In this document: positions 1 through 6,189 of the stretch, one piece after another
How the letters are laid out: each line of letters opens with the position of its first letter
Numbering within the stretch: the stretch's first letter is position 1
Assembly (NCBI GenBank): GCA_030040475.1
Contig: JASHTQ010000315.1
Location: 1 to 10,230 of the forward strand
Origin: Streptosporangiaceae bacterium
GTDB taxonomy: Bacteria; Actinomycetota; Actinomycetes; Streptosporangiales; Streptosporangiaceae
Reading direction: 5' to 3'
Length of the DNA stretch: 10,230 nucleotides
Made by a program: the position numbers and the translations under genes
The notes under the pieces: model-generated
What the model was told of the DNA's origin: nothing
What the model saw: the letters and a program-made list of their open reading frames with translations, nothing else
The model's database searches: none

Positions 1-1000
1 GGCCGTCGGCCGTCCAGGCCGGGACGCCGGTGACGATCTCCAGCCAGTACGGGTCGGTGTCGGCGTGCAGCACCTCGGCCCGGCCGCTGCCCGGGTCAAC
101 CCGCAGCAGGCGCATCGTCCGCTGGTCCCGGCTCTGCACCACGACCAGCGGGTCGCGGCCCTCCTGCCAGCGGGCGGTGACCAGGTACGGGAACGCCTCG
201 GCGTCGGTGTCCACCGGCACGCTGCCGCCGTCGAGCGTGACGAGGAAGACGGAGACGTCGGCGTTCGGGGTGCCGGCGGCGGGATAGGCGACCCGGACGG
301 GCTCGCGTTCCGGGTTGGCCGGGTCGGCGATGTGCCACCTGTTCACCGGTGTCTCGTCGACCCGCGCGACGAGCAGGGCCGAGCCGTCCGGGGACCACCA
401 GTAGCCGCGGCGGCGGTGCATCTCCTCCGCGGCGATGAACTCGGGCAGCCCGTACGTCACGTCGGCCGCGCCCTCCGGGTCGGCGACCGCCAGGTCCCCG
501 CCCGGGCCGCCCGGGCCGCCCGGGCCGTCCAGGCCGGTGACCCGCAGCGCGCCGGCGCTCACGTAGGCCAGCCGGCGCCCGGTGGGGTCGGGGTGCGGGT
601 CCAGCGCGGGGGTCCGCGTCGGCACCGGCCGCGGCGGGAGGCCGGAGCCGGTCAGGTCCGCGACATAGACGTGCCCGGACAGGCTGAAGACCGCGATCGT
701 GACCTCGGCGTCGGTCGCGTAGGCCACGATGCCGCCCGCCGACTCCCTGACCCGTTCCCGCCGCGCGCGCTCCTCCGGCGGCAGGTCCTCCTCGGCCGCG
801 CCGAGCTCCCTCGGGTCCGCGACCAGCCGCTCCTGCCCCGCGGCCACGTCCATCGCCCACAGGCACGTCACCGGGTCGCTGCCGCCCTTCGAGCGCAGGT
901 AGACGACCCGGGCGCCGTCCGGTGAGACGCGGAACGTCCGGGCCGCACCGAGCGTGAAGCGCCTGGTCCTGGCCTCTTGCCGGGGAAAGCTCTCTGCCAT
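1..1000 (-). CDS. S9 family peptidase, DPP-IV-like (partial, N-terminal 333 residues)
   Basis: This is the N-terminal beta-propeller of a prolyl-oligopeptidase-family serine peptidase. Members with this architecture release dipeptides from peptide N-termini. I translated it by hand from the ATG at 1000; the frame stays open to base 1, so the C-terminal alpha/beta-hydrolase domain with Ser-Asp-His lies outside the window. Visible are blade-like repeats such as [15 protein letters not shown] (23-37), and the segment [21 protein letters not shown] (186-206). In that segment the Glu pair (192-193) matches the Glu-Glu that binds the substrate amino terminus in dipeptidyl peptidase IV. There is no signal peptide, so it is probably cytoplasmic. 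Residues 159-169 are a GPG-repeat linker. No Shine-Dalgarno precedes the ATG; a TAGATT hexamer ends 6 nt upstream, which suggests a leaderless mRNA. It is divergent from mshB with a 32-bp gap. Confidence 0.85.
   Translation of the reverse strand, partial: MAESFPRQEARTRRFTLGAARTFRVSPDGARVVYLRSKGGSDPVTCLWAMDVAAGQERLVADPRELGAAEEDLPPEERARRERVRESAGGIVAYATDAEVTIAVFSLSGHVYVADLTGSGLPPRPVPTRTPALDPHPDPTGRRLAYVSAGALRVTGLDGPGGPGGPGGDLAVADPEGAADVTYGLPEFIAAEEMHRRRGYWWSPDGSALLVARVDETPVNRWHIADPANPEREPVRVAYPAAGTPNADVSVFLVTLDGGSVPVDTDAEAFPYLVTARWQEGRDPLVVVQSRDQRTMRLLRVDPGSGRAEVLHADTDPYWLEIVTGVPAWTADG
501..527. repeat. Three tandem copies of a 9-bp GC repeat inside the peptidase gene
   Basis: The unit CCCGGGCCG occurs three times in a row. 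On the minus strand it encodes a Gly-Gly-Pro linker (residues about 159-169) between propeller segments of the S9 peptidase. It is in frame, so unit gain or loss would only change linker length. Confidence 0.8.
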
Positions 1001-1006
1001 GCCATG

Positions 1007-1012
1007 AATCTA
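1007..1012 (-). promoter_or_regulatory. Probable -10 of S9 peptidase (TAGATT), leaderless
   Basis: TAGATT fits the TANNNT -10 pattern and ends 6 nt before the ATG at 1000, which places the transcript start at about the A of the ATG. No convincing -35 and no Shine-Dalgarno are seen. It lies back to back with the mshB -10. Confidence 0.5.
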
Positions 1013-1019
1013 GCCACTG

Positions 1020-1025
1020 TAGGCT
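1020..1025 (+). promoter_or_regulatory. Probable -10 of mshB (TAGGCT), leaderless
   Basis: TAGGCT is followed by 7 nt and then the mshB ATG at 1033, so transcription would begin at or next to the start codon. No purine-rich ribosome site is present beyond a short GGG directly before the ATG. Confidence 0.5.
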
Positions 1026-1032
1026 CGCTGGG

Positions 1033-1767
1033 ATGAGCCGACGGCTGCTGTTCGTGCACGCGCATCCGGACGACGAGTCGATCGGCACCGGCGCCACGAT
1101 CGCGAAATACGCCGCCGAAGGCGCGCAGATCACGCTCGTCACCTGCACGCTCGGCGAGCTCGGCGAGATCATCCCGCCGTCGCTCGCGCACCTGGCCGCC
1201 GATCGCGAGGACCGGCTGGGGGAGTACCGGGTCGGCGAGCTTGACGCCGCGTGCGCCGCGCTCGGCGTGACCGACCACAGGTTCCTCGGCGGCCCGGGCC
1301 GCTGGCGCGACTCGGGCATGATGGGCACCGAGGGCAACGACGACCCGCGCTGCTTCTGGCAGGCCGACGTCGGCGAGGCCGCCCGGGCCCTGCTCGACGT
1401 CATCGACGAGGTCCGGCCGGAGGTGCTTGTGACCTACGACGCCAACGGCTTCTACGGCCATCCCGACCACATCCAGGCGCACCGGGTGTCCTGGCGTGCC
1501 TTCGAGCGCGGCGTGCCCGGCCTGGCCAAGTTCTACGCCACCGCGGCGCCCGACTCCGATCAGGTCACCGCGGAGATCGACGCCACCGCGTACCTCGATG
1601 CCAAGATAGCGGCGATGCGCGCCCACGCGACCCAGATCGCCGTGTCCCCGCCGTTCTTCGCCCTGACCAACAACGTGCCGCACCCGCTCACCGGCGTGGA
1701 GTGCTACACCCAGCTCGCCGGGCCTCGCGGTCCCGGGCATCGGGATAGCCGGGATAGGGAGCTGTAG
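1033..1767 (+). CDS. mshB: N-acetyl-GlcN-inositol deacetylase (mycothiol biosynthesis)
   Basis: MshB is a cytoplasmic zinc hydrolase that removes the acetyl group from 1-D-myo-inosityl-2-acetamido-2-deoxy-alpha-D-glucopyranoside, the second dedicated step of mycothiol synthesis. The 244-residue product opens with the family motif AHPDDES (10-16), in which H11 and D14 are zinc ligands and D13 is the general base. The third ligand is H146 in YGHPDH (141-146). The segments [13 protein letters not shown] and [14 protein letters not shown] distinguish it from the related amidase Mca. It is about 50 residues shorter than characterised members (near 300). The shortage is in the region after residue 160 and at the C-terminus, where the usual acidic DLFAG-like ending is replaced by a charged tail (HRDSRDREL). 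All visible catalytic residues are kept, so it is probably active. The stop codon overlaps the -10 of the next gene. Confidence 0.92.
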   Translation: MSRRLLFVHAHPDDESIGTGATIAKYAAEGAQITLVTCTLGELGEIIPPSLAHLAADREDRLGEYRVGELDAACAALGVTDHRFLGGPGRWRDSGMMGTEGNDDPRCFWQADVGEAARALLDVIDEVRPEVLVTYDANGFYGHPDHIQAHRVSWRAFERGVPGLAKFYATAAPDSDQVTAEIDATAYLDAKIAAMRAHATQIAVSPPFFALTNNVPHPLTGVECYTQLAGPRGPGHRDSRDREL

Positions 1768-1770
1768 CCT
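1765..1770 (+). promoter_or_regulatory. Probable -10 for the membrane-protein gene (TAGCCT)
   Basis: TAGCCT includes the mshB TAG stop codon and ends 6 nt before the ATG at 1777. The spacing fits a leaderless start. The membrane protein and flavin reductase could therefore be transcribed separately as well as by read-through from mshB. Confidence 0.4.
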
Positions 1771-1776
1771 GCTGTC

Positions 1777-2166
1777 ATGGACGGCACGGCAGACAGCAAG
1801 GGACCCGGGTTGCTCCTCACCGGCGTCACCTACGGCGTGCTGTTCGTGTTCGGGGCGGTGCAGGGCATGCTCGGCAGCTTCCTGTACAGCGGGATGATCG
1901 GACCGTTGCCGCTGGCCGCGCTCGCGTTCTGCGGGGCGATCCTCGCCACCTGCCTGCTGGCCTCCCGGGTGCTGCACACGGTCAGCGGCGCCCTTGTGCC
2001 CGCGATCGGCTGGATCGCCGCCTCGTTCGTGCTGTCCATGCCGGTCGCGAGCGGCAGCGTGATCATCACCAACACCGCGGCGGGCAAGTGGTACCTGTAC
2101 GGCGGCACCCTGTGCGCGGTCGGCGGGGTCATCCTCGCCTCGCTGACGCGGGTGCGCCCGAGGTGA
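1777..2166 (+). CDS. Small four-helix integral membrane protein (DUF6113-like)
   Basis: The 129-residue protein is almost entirely hydrophobic, with four predicted membrane segments at roughly residues 12-34, 43-62, 68-90 and 104-122. Polar loops are very short and the end is basic (RVRPR). I recognise no catalytic motif. Small membrane proteins of this size and helix number follow mshB in other actinobacteria and carry the DUF6113 label; I assign that family from memory of the context and the general look of the sequence. The function is unknown. It starts 9 bp after mshB. Its TGA stop overlaps the GTG start of the flavin reductase in a GTGA, which implies translational coupling. Confidence 0.75.
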   Translation: MDGTADSKGPGLLLTGVTYGVLFVFGAVQGMLGSFLYSGMIGPLPLAALAFCGAILATCLLASRVLHTVSGALVPAIGWIAASFVLSMPVASGSVIITNTAAGKWYLYGGTLCAVGGVILASLTRVRPR

Positions 2167-2669
2167 GCGACCCCGGCGACGCCGACGTCGACGTCGACGC
2201 GGCCTCGTTTCGCCGCGCCGCGGGCCAGTTCGCCAGCGGCATCGTGGTCGTCACCACGCCCGCCGGCCACGCCATGACCGTCAGCGCGTTCACCTCGGTC
2301 TCGCTGGCCCCGCCGCTCGTGCTGTTCTGCGCGGAGAAGATCGCCAGGTTCCACGACGCTGTCGTCACGGCCGGCTGGTGGGCGGTGTCCATCCTGCACG
2401 AGGACGCCGAGAAGACCGCGCGCTGGCTGGCCACCAGGGGCCGCCCGCTGGGCGGGCAGCTCGACGAGGTGGCGCATCACCCCGGCCCGGTCACCGGCGC
2501 GCCGGTCCTCGACGAGGCCCTGGCCGTGCTGGAATGCCGGACCACCGCCGTGCACGACGGCGGCGACCACAGCATCGTCGTCGGCCGGGTCGCCGGCGTC
2601 TCCGGGCTCGCCGACCCGCCACGGCTCGGCCCGCTGGTCCACCACGCCGGCGCCTACCGCCGCCTGGCC
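2163..2669 (+). CDS. Flavin reductase domain protein; stop codon lost
   Basis: The product is an FMN-binding split-barrel protein of the flavin reductase family. Members use NAD(P)H to reduce FMN/FAD, often for a partner monooxygenase. Landmarks in order are FRRAAGQFASGIVVVTT (17-33), the flavin-binding AFTSVSLAPPLVLFC (41-55), the Cys in LECRTT, and GDHSIVVGRV followed by PLVHHAGAYRRL at the C-terminus. The GTG at 2163 is preferred because it overlaps the upstream stop (GTGA) and gives a normal length of 169 residues. Conserved sequence ends at YRRLA (2669). The next codon is TTA rather than a stop, and the frame then stays open through the whole antisense strand of rocD to a TGA at 3894-3896. 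Removing one T of the TT at 2670-2671 would create an in-frame TAG right after YRRLA. I take 2669 as the end of the real gene. Confidence 0.8.
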
Positions 2670-3878
2670 TTAGCTCGCTATCGTCTCCTCGATCCTGTCC
2701 AGCCCCCAGTCGAGGTCTTCGTCGCTGATCACCAGCGGCGGCGCGAGCCTGATCGTGTTCCCGTGCGTCTCCTTGGCGAGCACGCCGTGTGCCGCCAGTC
2801 GCTCGCACACCTCGCGCCCCGGCAGGGACGAGAACTCCACCCCGGCCCACAGCCCGCGCCCGCGCACCTCCCGCACCACGTCGCGCGGCAGTGCGGCCAG
2901 CCGGGCATGGAACTTCTCCCCGAGCAGCGCCGAACGCTCCTGGTACTCACCCGTCCGCAGCATCGCGATCACCTCCCGTGCCACGGCGCAGGCCAGCGGG
3001 TTCCCGGCGAACGTGGACCCGTGCTGGCCCGGGTGGAGCACGCCGAGCACCGGCCAGGTGGACACCATCGCCGAGGCGGGCACGATGCCGCCGCCGAGCG
3101 CCTTGCCCAGCAGGTAGGCGTCGGGCACCACGCCCTCGGCCTGGCAGGCGAAGGTGAACCCGGTCCGGCCGAGCCCGGACTGGATCTCGTCCGCGATCAT
3201 CAAGATGCCGCGGGAGGTGCACAGCTCCCTGACGCCGGGCAGGAAGCCGGGCGGCGGCACGACCACGCCGGCCTCGCCCTGGATCGGCTCGACGAGGACC
3301 GCCACGACACGCTCGCCAAGCGAGGAAACGGCCGAAGCCAGCGCCGGCAGGTCGCCGTACGGCACGACCACGAAGCCGGGCGTGTACGGCCCGAAGTCGT
3401 CCCGCGCGTCGGGGTCGGTAGAGAAGCTGACGATGGTGGTGGTGCGCCCGTGGAAGTTCCCGGTGAACGCGATGATCACCGCCTGGTCCGCGGGCACCCC
3501 CTTGACCGTGTACCCCCACTTGCGCGCGACCTTGATCGCGGTCTCGACCGCCTCGGCGCCGGTGTTCATGGGCAGCACGACGTCCATGCCGGCGAGTTCG
3601 GCCAGCTCGGCACAGAACGGCCCGAACTGATCGTGATCGAACGCCCGGCTCACCAGCGTGACGTGCTCGAGTTGCCGCCGCGCGGCGGCGATGAGCCTGG
3701 GATGCCTGTGGCCGAAGTTCAGCGCGGAATACGCGGCGAGCATGTCCAGGTACCGGCGCCCCTCGACGTCGGTCACCCAGACACCCTCGGCCTGCGCCGC
3801 CACGATCGGCAGCGGATGGTAGTTATGCGCACCGTACTCGCTGGTCAGCTCCAGCAGGTCGGTCATGATCCCCGTCAT
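2670..3878 (-). CDS. rocD: Ornithine aminotransferase (ornithine--oxo-acid transaminase)
   Basis: This PLP enzyme transfers the delta-amino group of ornithine to 2-oxoglutarate, giving glutamate-5-semialdehyde and glutamate. The 402-residue product (normal length) has the ornithine-transaminase signatures YGAHNYHPLP (15-24) and AAYSALNFGHRHP (48-60). It also has the phosphate loop NTGAEA (105-110), the PLP-pyridine Asp in MIADEIQSGLGRTG (D230) and the Schiff-base lysine K259 in LLGKALGGG. I chose the ATG at 3878 because AAAGGGGGTGG (3894-3884) lies 5 nt upstream. A GTG at 3887 sits inside that site and is 8 nt after a TAACCT hexamer (3901-3896), so a leaderless GTG start is an alternative. 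It follows the ddaH-like gene by 28 bp, presumably in one operon. Its TAA stop abuts the flavin reductase end. Confidence 0.93.
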   Translation of the reverse strand: MTGIMTDLLELTSEYGAHNYHPLPIVAAQAEGVWVTDVEGRRYLDMLAAYSALNFGHRHPRLIAAARRQLEHVTLVSRAFDHDQFGPFCAELAELAGMDVVLPMNTGAEAVETAIKVARKWGYTVKGVPADQAVIIAFTGNFHGRTTTIVSFSTDPDARDDFGPYTPGFVVVPYGDLPALASAVSSLGERVVAVLVEPIQGEAGVVVPPPGFLPGVRELCTSRGILMIADEIQSGLGRTGFTFACQAEGVVPDAYLLGKALGGGIVPASAMVSTWPVLGVLHPGQHGSTFAGNPLACAVAREVIAMLRTGEYQERSALLGEKFHARLAALPRDVVREVRGRGLWAGVEFSSLPGREVCERLAAHGVLAKETHGNTIRLAPPLVISDEDLDWGLDRIEETIAS

Positions 3879-3883
3879 GGTTG

Positions 3884-3894
3884 CCACCCCCTTT
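3884..3894 (-). promoter_or_regulatory. Strong ribosome binding site of rocD
   Basis: AAAGGGGGTGG reads on the minus strand and differs from the anti-SD complement by one base. It is 5 nt from the ATG at 3878. It contains the competing GTG codon at 3887-3885, so it decides the start choice. Confidence 0.65.
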
Positions 3895-3906
3895 GAGGTT
3901 AGGTTC

Positions 3907-4746
3907 CTAGCGCAGCTCCAGCGTGCAGCACTTGGGGCCGCCGCCGGCCTTGAGCAGTTCGGACATGTCGACTGCCACGGGCTCGAACCCGTGCGCGGTC
4001 AACTGTGCGGCCAGCCCCCGAGCCTGGGCCGGCAGCACCACGTGACGGCCGTCGCTGACCGCGTTCAGCCCGAGCACCTCGGCGTCCTCGTCCTTGGCCT
4101 CGATCAGCTCGGCGAAATGCGCGGCGAGCGCGGCCCGGCTGTCGTCGTCGAACGCCGCCGGGTAGTACATCGCGGTGTCGCAGTCCAGCACGCACAGCGC
4201 GGTGTCCAGGTGGTAGAACCGCGGGTCGACCAGGCGGAGGCTCACCACGGGCAGCCCGAAGACCGCGGCGAGCTCGCCCGCGGCGGCCAGGTCGGTGCGG
4301 AAGCCGTGGCCCGCGAGCAGCGCCTGCCCGGTGTACAGGATGTCGCCCTCGCCCTCGTTGACGTGTGAGGACTCCCGGACGTCCTCGTAGCCCCTGTCGC
4401 GGAACCACTGCAGGTACGCGTCCGCCTCCGCGGCCCGCTGCGGGTAGCGGAACCGGACGCCGAGCACGGTCCCGCCGACGACGAGGGCGCCGTTGGCGGC
4501 GAACACCATGTCCGGCAGCCCGGCCGCCGGCTCGATCGTCCGCACGTCATGGCCCAGGTCCAGGTGGGTCTGCCGGAGGCTGGCCCACTGGCGCATCGCG
4601 ACCGCGGCGTCGGCCGGGTTCTCCGGCCGCATCCACGGGTTGATCGCGTACGTGACGGCGAAGTGCTCCGGCGGGCACATCAGGTACTCCCGGGACGTCG
4701 CCACTCGCCGCGGCGGTTCTGCCGCGCTGAGTTCCTCAGTGATCAT
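3907..4746 (-). CDS. DDAH / arginine-hydrolysing amidinotransferase-fold enzyme
   Basis: The 279-residue protein belongs to the guanidino-modifying superfamily (COG1834: dimethylarginine dimethylaminohydrolase and relatives). These enzymes attack the guanidino carbon of arginine compounds with a cysteine, releasing ammonia or dimethylamine. Visible motifs are LPDMVFAANG (77-86), HVNEGEGDIL (128-137), FYHLDTAL (177-184, catalytic His179) and a C-terminal GGGPKCC (268-274, catalytic Cys273). N85 occupies the place where arginine deiminases have an Asp (FTRD). Cyanobacterial arginine dihydrolases, as I recall, also have Asn there, so ornithine rather than citrulline could be the product. It is the first gene of an operon with rocD, 28 bp downstream, which would consume ornithine. 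The start ATG 4746 lies 6 nt after a TAACCT -10. The family is sure; the substrate is not. Confidence 0.82.
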   Translation of the reverse strand: MITEELSAAEPPRRVATSREYLMCPPEHFAVTYAINPWMRPENPADAAVAMRQWASLRQTHLDLGHDVRTIEPAAGLPDMVFAANGALVVGGTVLGVRFRYPQRAAEADAYLQWFRDRGYEDVRESSHVNEGEGDILYTGQALLAGHGFRTDLAAAGELAAVFGLPVVSLRLVDPRFYHLDTALCVLDCDTAMYYPAAFDDDSRAALAAHFAELIEAKDEDAEVLGLNAVSDGRHVVLPAQARGLAAQLTAHGFEPVAVDMSELLKAGGGPKCCTLELR

Positions 4747-4752
4747 GAAGCA

Positions 4753-4758
4753 AGGTTA
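4753..4758 (-). promoter_or_regulatory. Probable -10 of ddaH-like/rocD operon (TAACCT), leaderless
   Basis: TAACCT ends 6 nt before the ATG at 4746. About 17-18 bp further upstream is a T-rich hexamer (minus strand of the A-run at 4777-4782), a weak -35 at best. No Shine-Dalgarno is present. Confidence 0.5.
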
Positions 4759-4801
4759 GGGGCTGCGAGTACCCGGAAAAAATGCGTCGATCATGCGTCC
4801 T

Positions 4802-4847
4802 AACGGCGAATCGTTGCGTAATAACAGACCAGAACGGTGATTCGTTG
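4802..4847. repeat. Two 15-bp direct repeats 31 bp apart (candidate operator)
   Basis: AACGGCGAATCGTTG (4802-4816) and AACGGTGATTCGTTG (4833-4847) agree at 13 of 15 positions. Each has outer palindromic arms AACG...CGTT. The start-to-start distance of 31 bp is about three helical turns, so a protein would bind both copies on the same DNA face. They lie 56-101 bp upstream of the ddaH-like start codon, a place suited to an activator or a cooperative repressor. The binding protein is unknown; an Lrp/AsnC- or ArgR-like amino-acid sensor is a guess from the operon content. Confidence 0.5.
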
Positions 4848-4878
4848 TTCAGGCGTACGTCGGCTGGCCGCGGCGAGA

Positions 4879-4898
4879 GCCGGCCTTTCCCGGCCGGC
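4879..4898. terminator. Possible hairpin downstream of the methyltransferase gene
   Basis: GCCGGCC (4879-4885) and GGCCGGC (4892-4898) form a 7-bp GC stem with a 6-nt loop. There is no T-tract, and it lies about 200 bp beyond the methyltransferase stop. Such stems also arise by chance in GC-rich DNA. Confidence 0.2.
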
Positions 4899-5098
4899 CT
4901 GCGCGCAGGTCACAGCGGGTCCGGTCGCCGCATCCGCCCGGTCCCTCGAGCCGGCCTCCGTCGGCCCTCCGCCCTCCGCCGGCCGCCCGGCCGCCGTCAA
5001 GACGCCGATCACCCACTCGCGGCCATCGCGTCCCGCCCGCATGCGGCCATCGCGCGCACGTCCCCAGCCCGATCACTGCATGCAAAGCGTAGGACCGT

Positions 5099-6082
5099 TC
5101 ACGGCTTCCTGGCCACCCCGCAGTAGGCGATCGCCTCGCCAGGTGCCCCGCCGTCAGAAGCCGAACGCACGTCGGGCTTCCACCGCGGACACGGCACGAC
5201 GCCCGGCTCGACCAGGTCCAGCCCGTCGAAGAAGCTGGCCAGCTCGTCCTGCCGCTGCAGCCGGTAGGCCGTCGGCGCGACCTGGTTATACCGCTGTTGC
5301 ATGCTCTCGACGTAGCCGTTGGCGGCCACGCCGTCGGCGATCGCGAGATAGCTGCCCGACGGCAGCGCGTCCATCAGCTGGCTCGCGATCGACCGGGCTG
5401 CCCCGTGATCGTCGATGTAGCCGAGCACGCCGAGCATCATCAGCGCGACTGGCTTGCCGTGATCGAGGGTATGCGCCGAGCGCGCGATCACCGCGGCCAC
5501 GTCGCGCAGGTCGACCTGGATATAGCTGACGACGCCTTCCGGCGAGCTGGCCAGCATCGGGCTCGCGAGCAGCGCCCTGGCGTGCGCCAGCACCACCGGG
5601 TCGTGGTCGACGTACACGATCCCGCTGTCCGGTGAGATCCGCTGCGCGATCTCGTGGGTGTTCCCCCCGGCCGGCAGCCCGGCCCCGATATCGAGGAACT
5701 GCCGCATCCGAGCCGGCCCGGCAAGGAACCGCACGGCCCGGACGAGGAATGCCCGCTCCGCCCGCGCGATCTCCGTGACGTGCGGGTATTCCTGGCCGAG
5801 CGCATACCCCGCGGACCGGTCGGCGGCAAAGTAGTCCCGCCCGCCCAACCAGTAGTTCCAAATCCTGGCCGGATGCGGCACGCTACCGTCCACCCCGTCC
5901 GGCGCCCCACCCAGCGACCCCAAAACCTCCGAGCCCCCAAAAACCCCCGGGCCCCCCGAACCTTCTGAGCCTCTTGAAACCCCAGCGCCCCCGCCTGCCC
6001 CAGCCAGCCCCGCCGCACTACCCAGCTCGTCACCCGCCAGGCCGTCATCCCGCCTGGACCCCTGCGCGCGTCGCCGAAACAT
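5099..6082 (-). CDS. SAM-dependent methyltransferase, SAV2177/DUF574 family
   Basis: The product is a class I (Rossmann-fold) methyltransferase of the SAV2177 type, present in many copies in filamentous actinobacteria; substrates are generally unknown. Family signatures are SVPHPARIWNYWLGGRDYFAADR (67-89), the SAM-binding FLDIGAGLPAGGNTHEIA (129-146), the acidic YVDHDPVVLAHARALL (157-172) and a C-terminal GLDLVEPGVVPCPRWKPD (287-304). Cytoplasmic. The ATG at 6082 is preferred: GGGAAGA (6097-6091) lies 8 nt upstream, whereas the GTG at 6088 would leave only 2 nt. The total is 327 residues. The first 66 residues are a Gly/Ser/Ala-rich tail, unusual for the family, which normally starts shortly before the PHPARI motif. 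The DNA of that tail is rich in G-runs. The gene stands alone, about 100 bp after the small gene at 6190 and 350 bp before the ddaH-like gene. Confidence 0.9.
   Translation of the reverse strand: MFRRRAQGSRRDDGLAGDELGSAAGLAGAGGGAGVSRGSEGSGGPGVFGGSEVLGSLGGAPDGVDGSVPHPARIWNYWLGGRDYFAADRSAGYALGQEYPHVTEIARAERAFLVRAVRFLAGPARMRQFLDIGAGLPAGGNTHEIAQRISPDSGIVYVDHDPVVLAHARALLASPMLASSPEGVVSYIQVDLRDVAAVIARSAHTLDHGKPVALMMLGVLGYIDDHGAARSIASQLMDALPSGSYLAIADGVAANGYVESMQQRYNQVAPTAYRLQRQDELASFFDGLDLVEPGVVPCPRWKPDVRSASDGGAPGEAIAYCGVARKP
5905..5992 (-). other. Cluster of eight G-runs in the methyltransferase 5' coding region
   Basis: On the coding (minus) strand there are runs of 3-6 G at 5988-5992, 5980-5983, 5952-5957, 5944-5948, 5934-5938, 5918-5921, 5910-5912 and 5905-5908. 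Most spacers are 1-13 nt. At least four runs are close enough to fold as a G-quadruplex in DNA or mRNA. They encode the Gly-rich linker (residues about 31-60). Confidence 0.55.
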
Positions 6083-6131
6083 TCCCACATTCTTCCCGAC
6101 CCGTGCGCCTCAGGCGGGGACCGGCTCAATC

Positions 6132-6177
6132 ATTGTGGGTCGTTACTTCCCCCATAAGGGCAGTAACGACCCACAAT
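6132..6177. terminator. Perfect 16-bp inverted repeat (terminator or palindromic element)
   Basis: The left arm ATTGTGGGTCGTTACT (6132-6147) and right arm AGTAACGACCCACAAT (6162-6177) are exact reverse complements. After one mismatch, three more pairs (CCC/GGG) leave a 6-nt loop. It lies 12 bp beyond the stop of the small gene at 6190 and about 50 bp before the methyltransferase start. It would fit a terminator for the fdxA-dapC transcript, but no T-tract follows on either strand. Its composition is AT-richer than its surroundings, so a small mobile palindromic repeat is an alternative. Confidence 0.65.
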
Positions 6178-6189
6178 CACGCCAACCGC

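Larger units (their letters stand above)
4747..5098. other. 352-bp intergenic region, AT-richer promoter half and GC-rich half
   Basis: This stretch holds the ddaH-like promoter, two phased direct repeats (4802-4847) and, after 4855, about 240 bp of very GC-rich sequence with a 7-bp hairpin. Short open frames exist on both strands, but they give Arg/Pro/Ala-rich products with no family resemblance, and I regard them as chance. The methyltransferase ends at 5099, so its transcript should terminate somewhere in the GC-rich half. No hairpin followed by a T-tract is seen there. Confidence 0.6.

Noticed and set aside
501..562. Possible CRISPR or iteron array at the GC repeats
   Set aside because: The 9-bp units are contiguous, in frame and encode a Gly-Pro linker. 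There are no spacers.
65..925. Long plus-strand open frame at the left edge
   Set aside because: It is the antisense of the S9 peptidase. The product is Arg/Gly/Pro-rich with no family resemblance, while the minus-strand frame gives a recognisable propeller.
868..1977. Long minus-strand open frame across mshB
   Set aside because: Its codons are the complement of mshB and the membrane protein. It has no conserved motif and spans two promoters.
2673..3896. Long plus-strand open frame continuing from the flavin reductase
   Set aside because: It lies exactly antisense to rocD, has an Arg/His/Pro/Gly-rich composition without domain features, and is best explained as the open complement of a GC-rich gene after loss of the stop codon. 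The event is reported as a finding, not as a protein domain.
4782..5126. Short open frames in the 4747-5098 gap
   Set aside because: Their composition is that of random GC-rich DNA. They lack ribosome sites and would run through the phased repeats and promoter.
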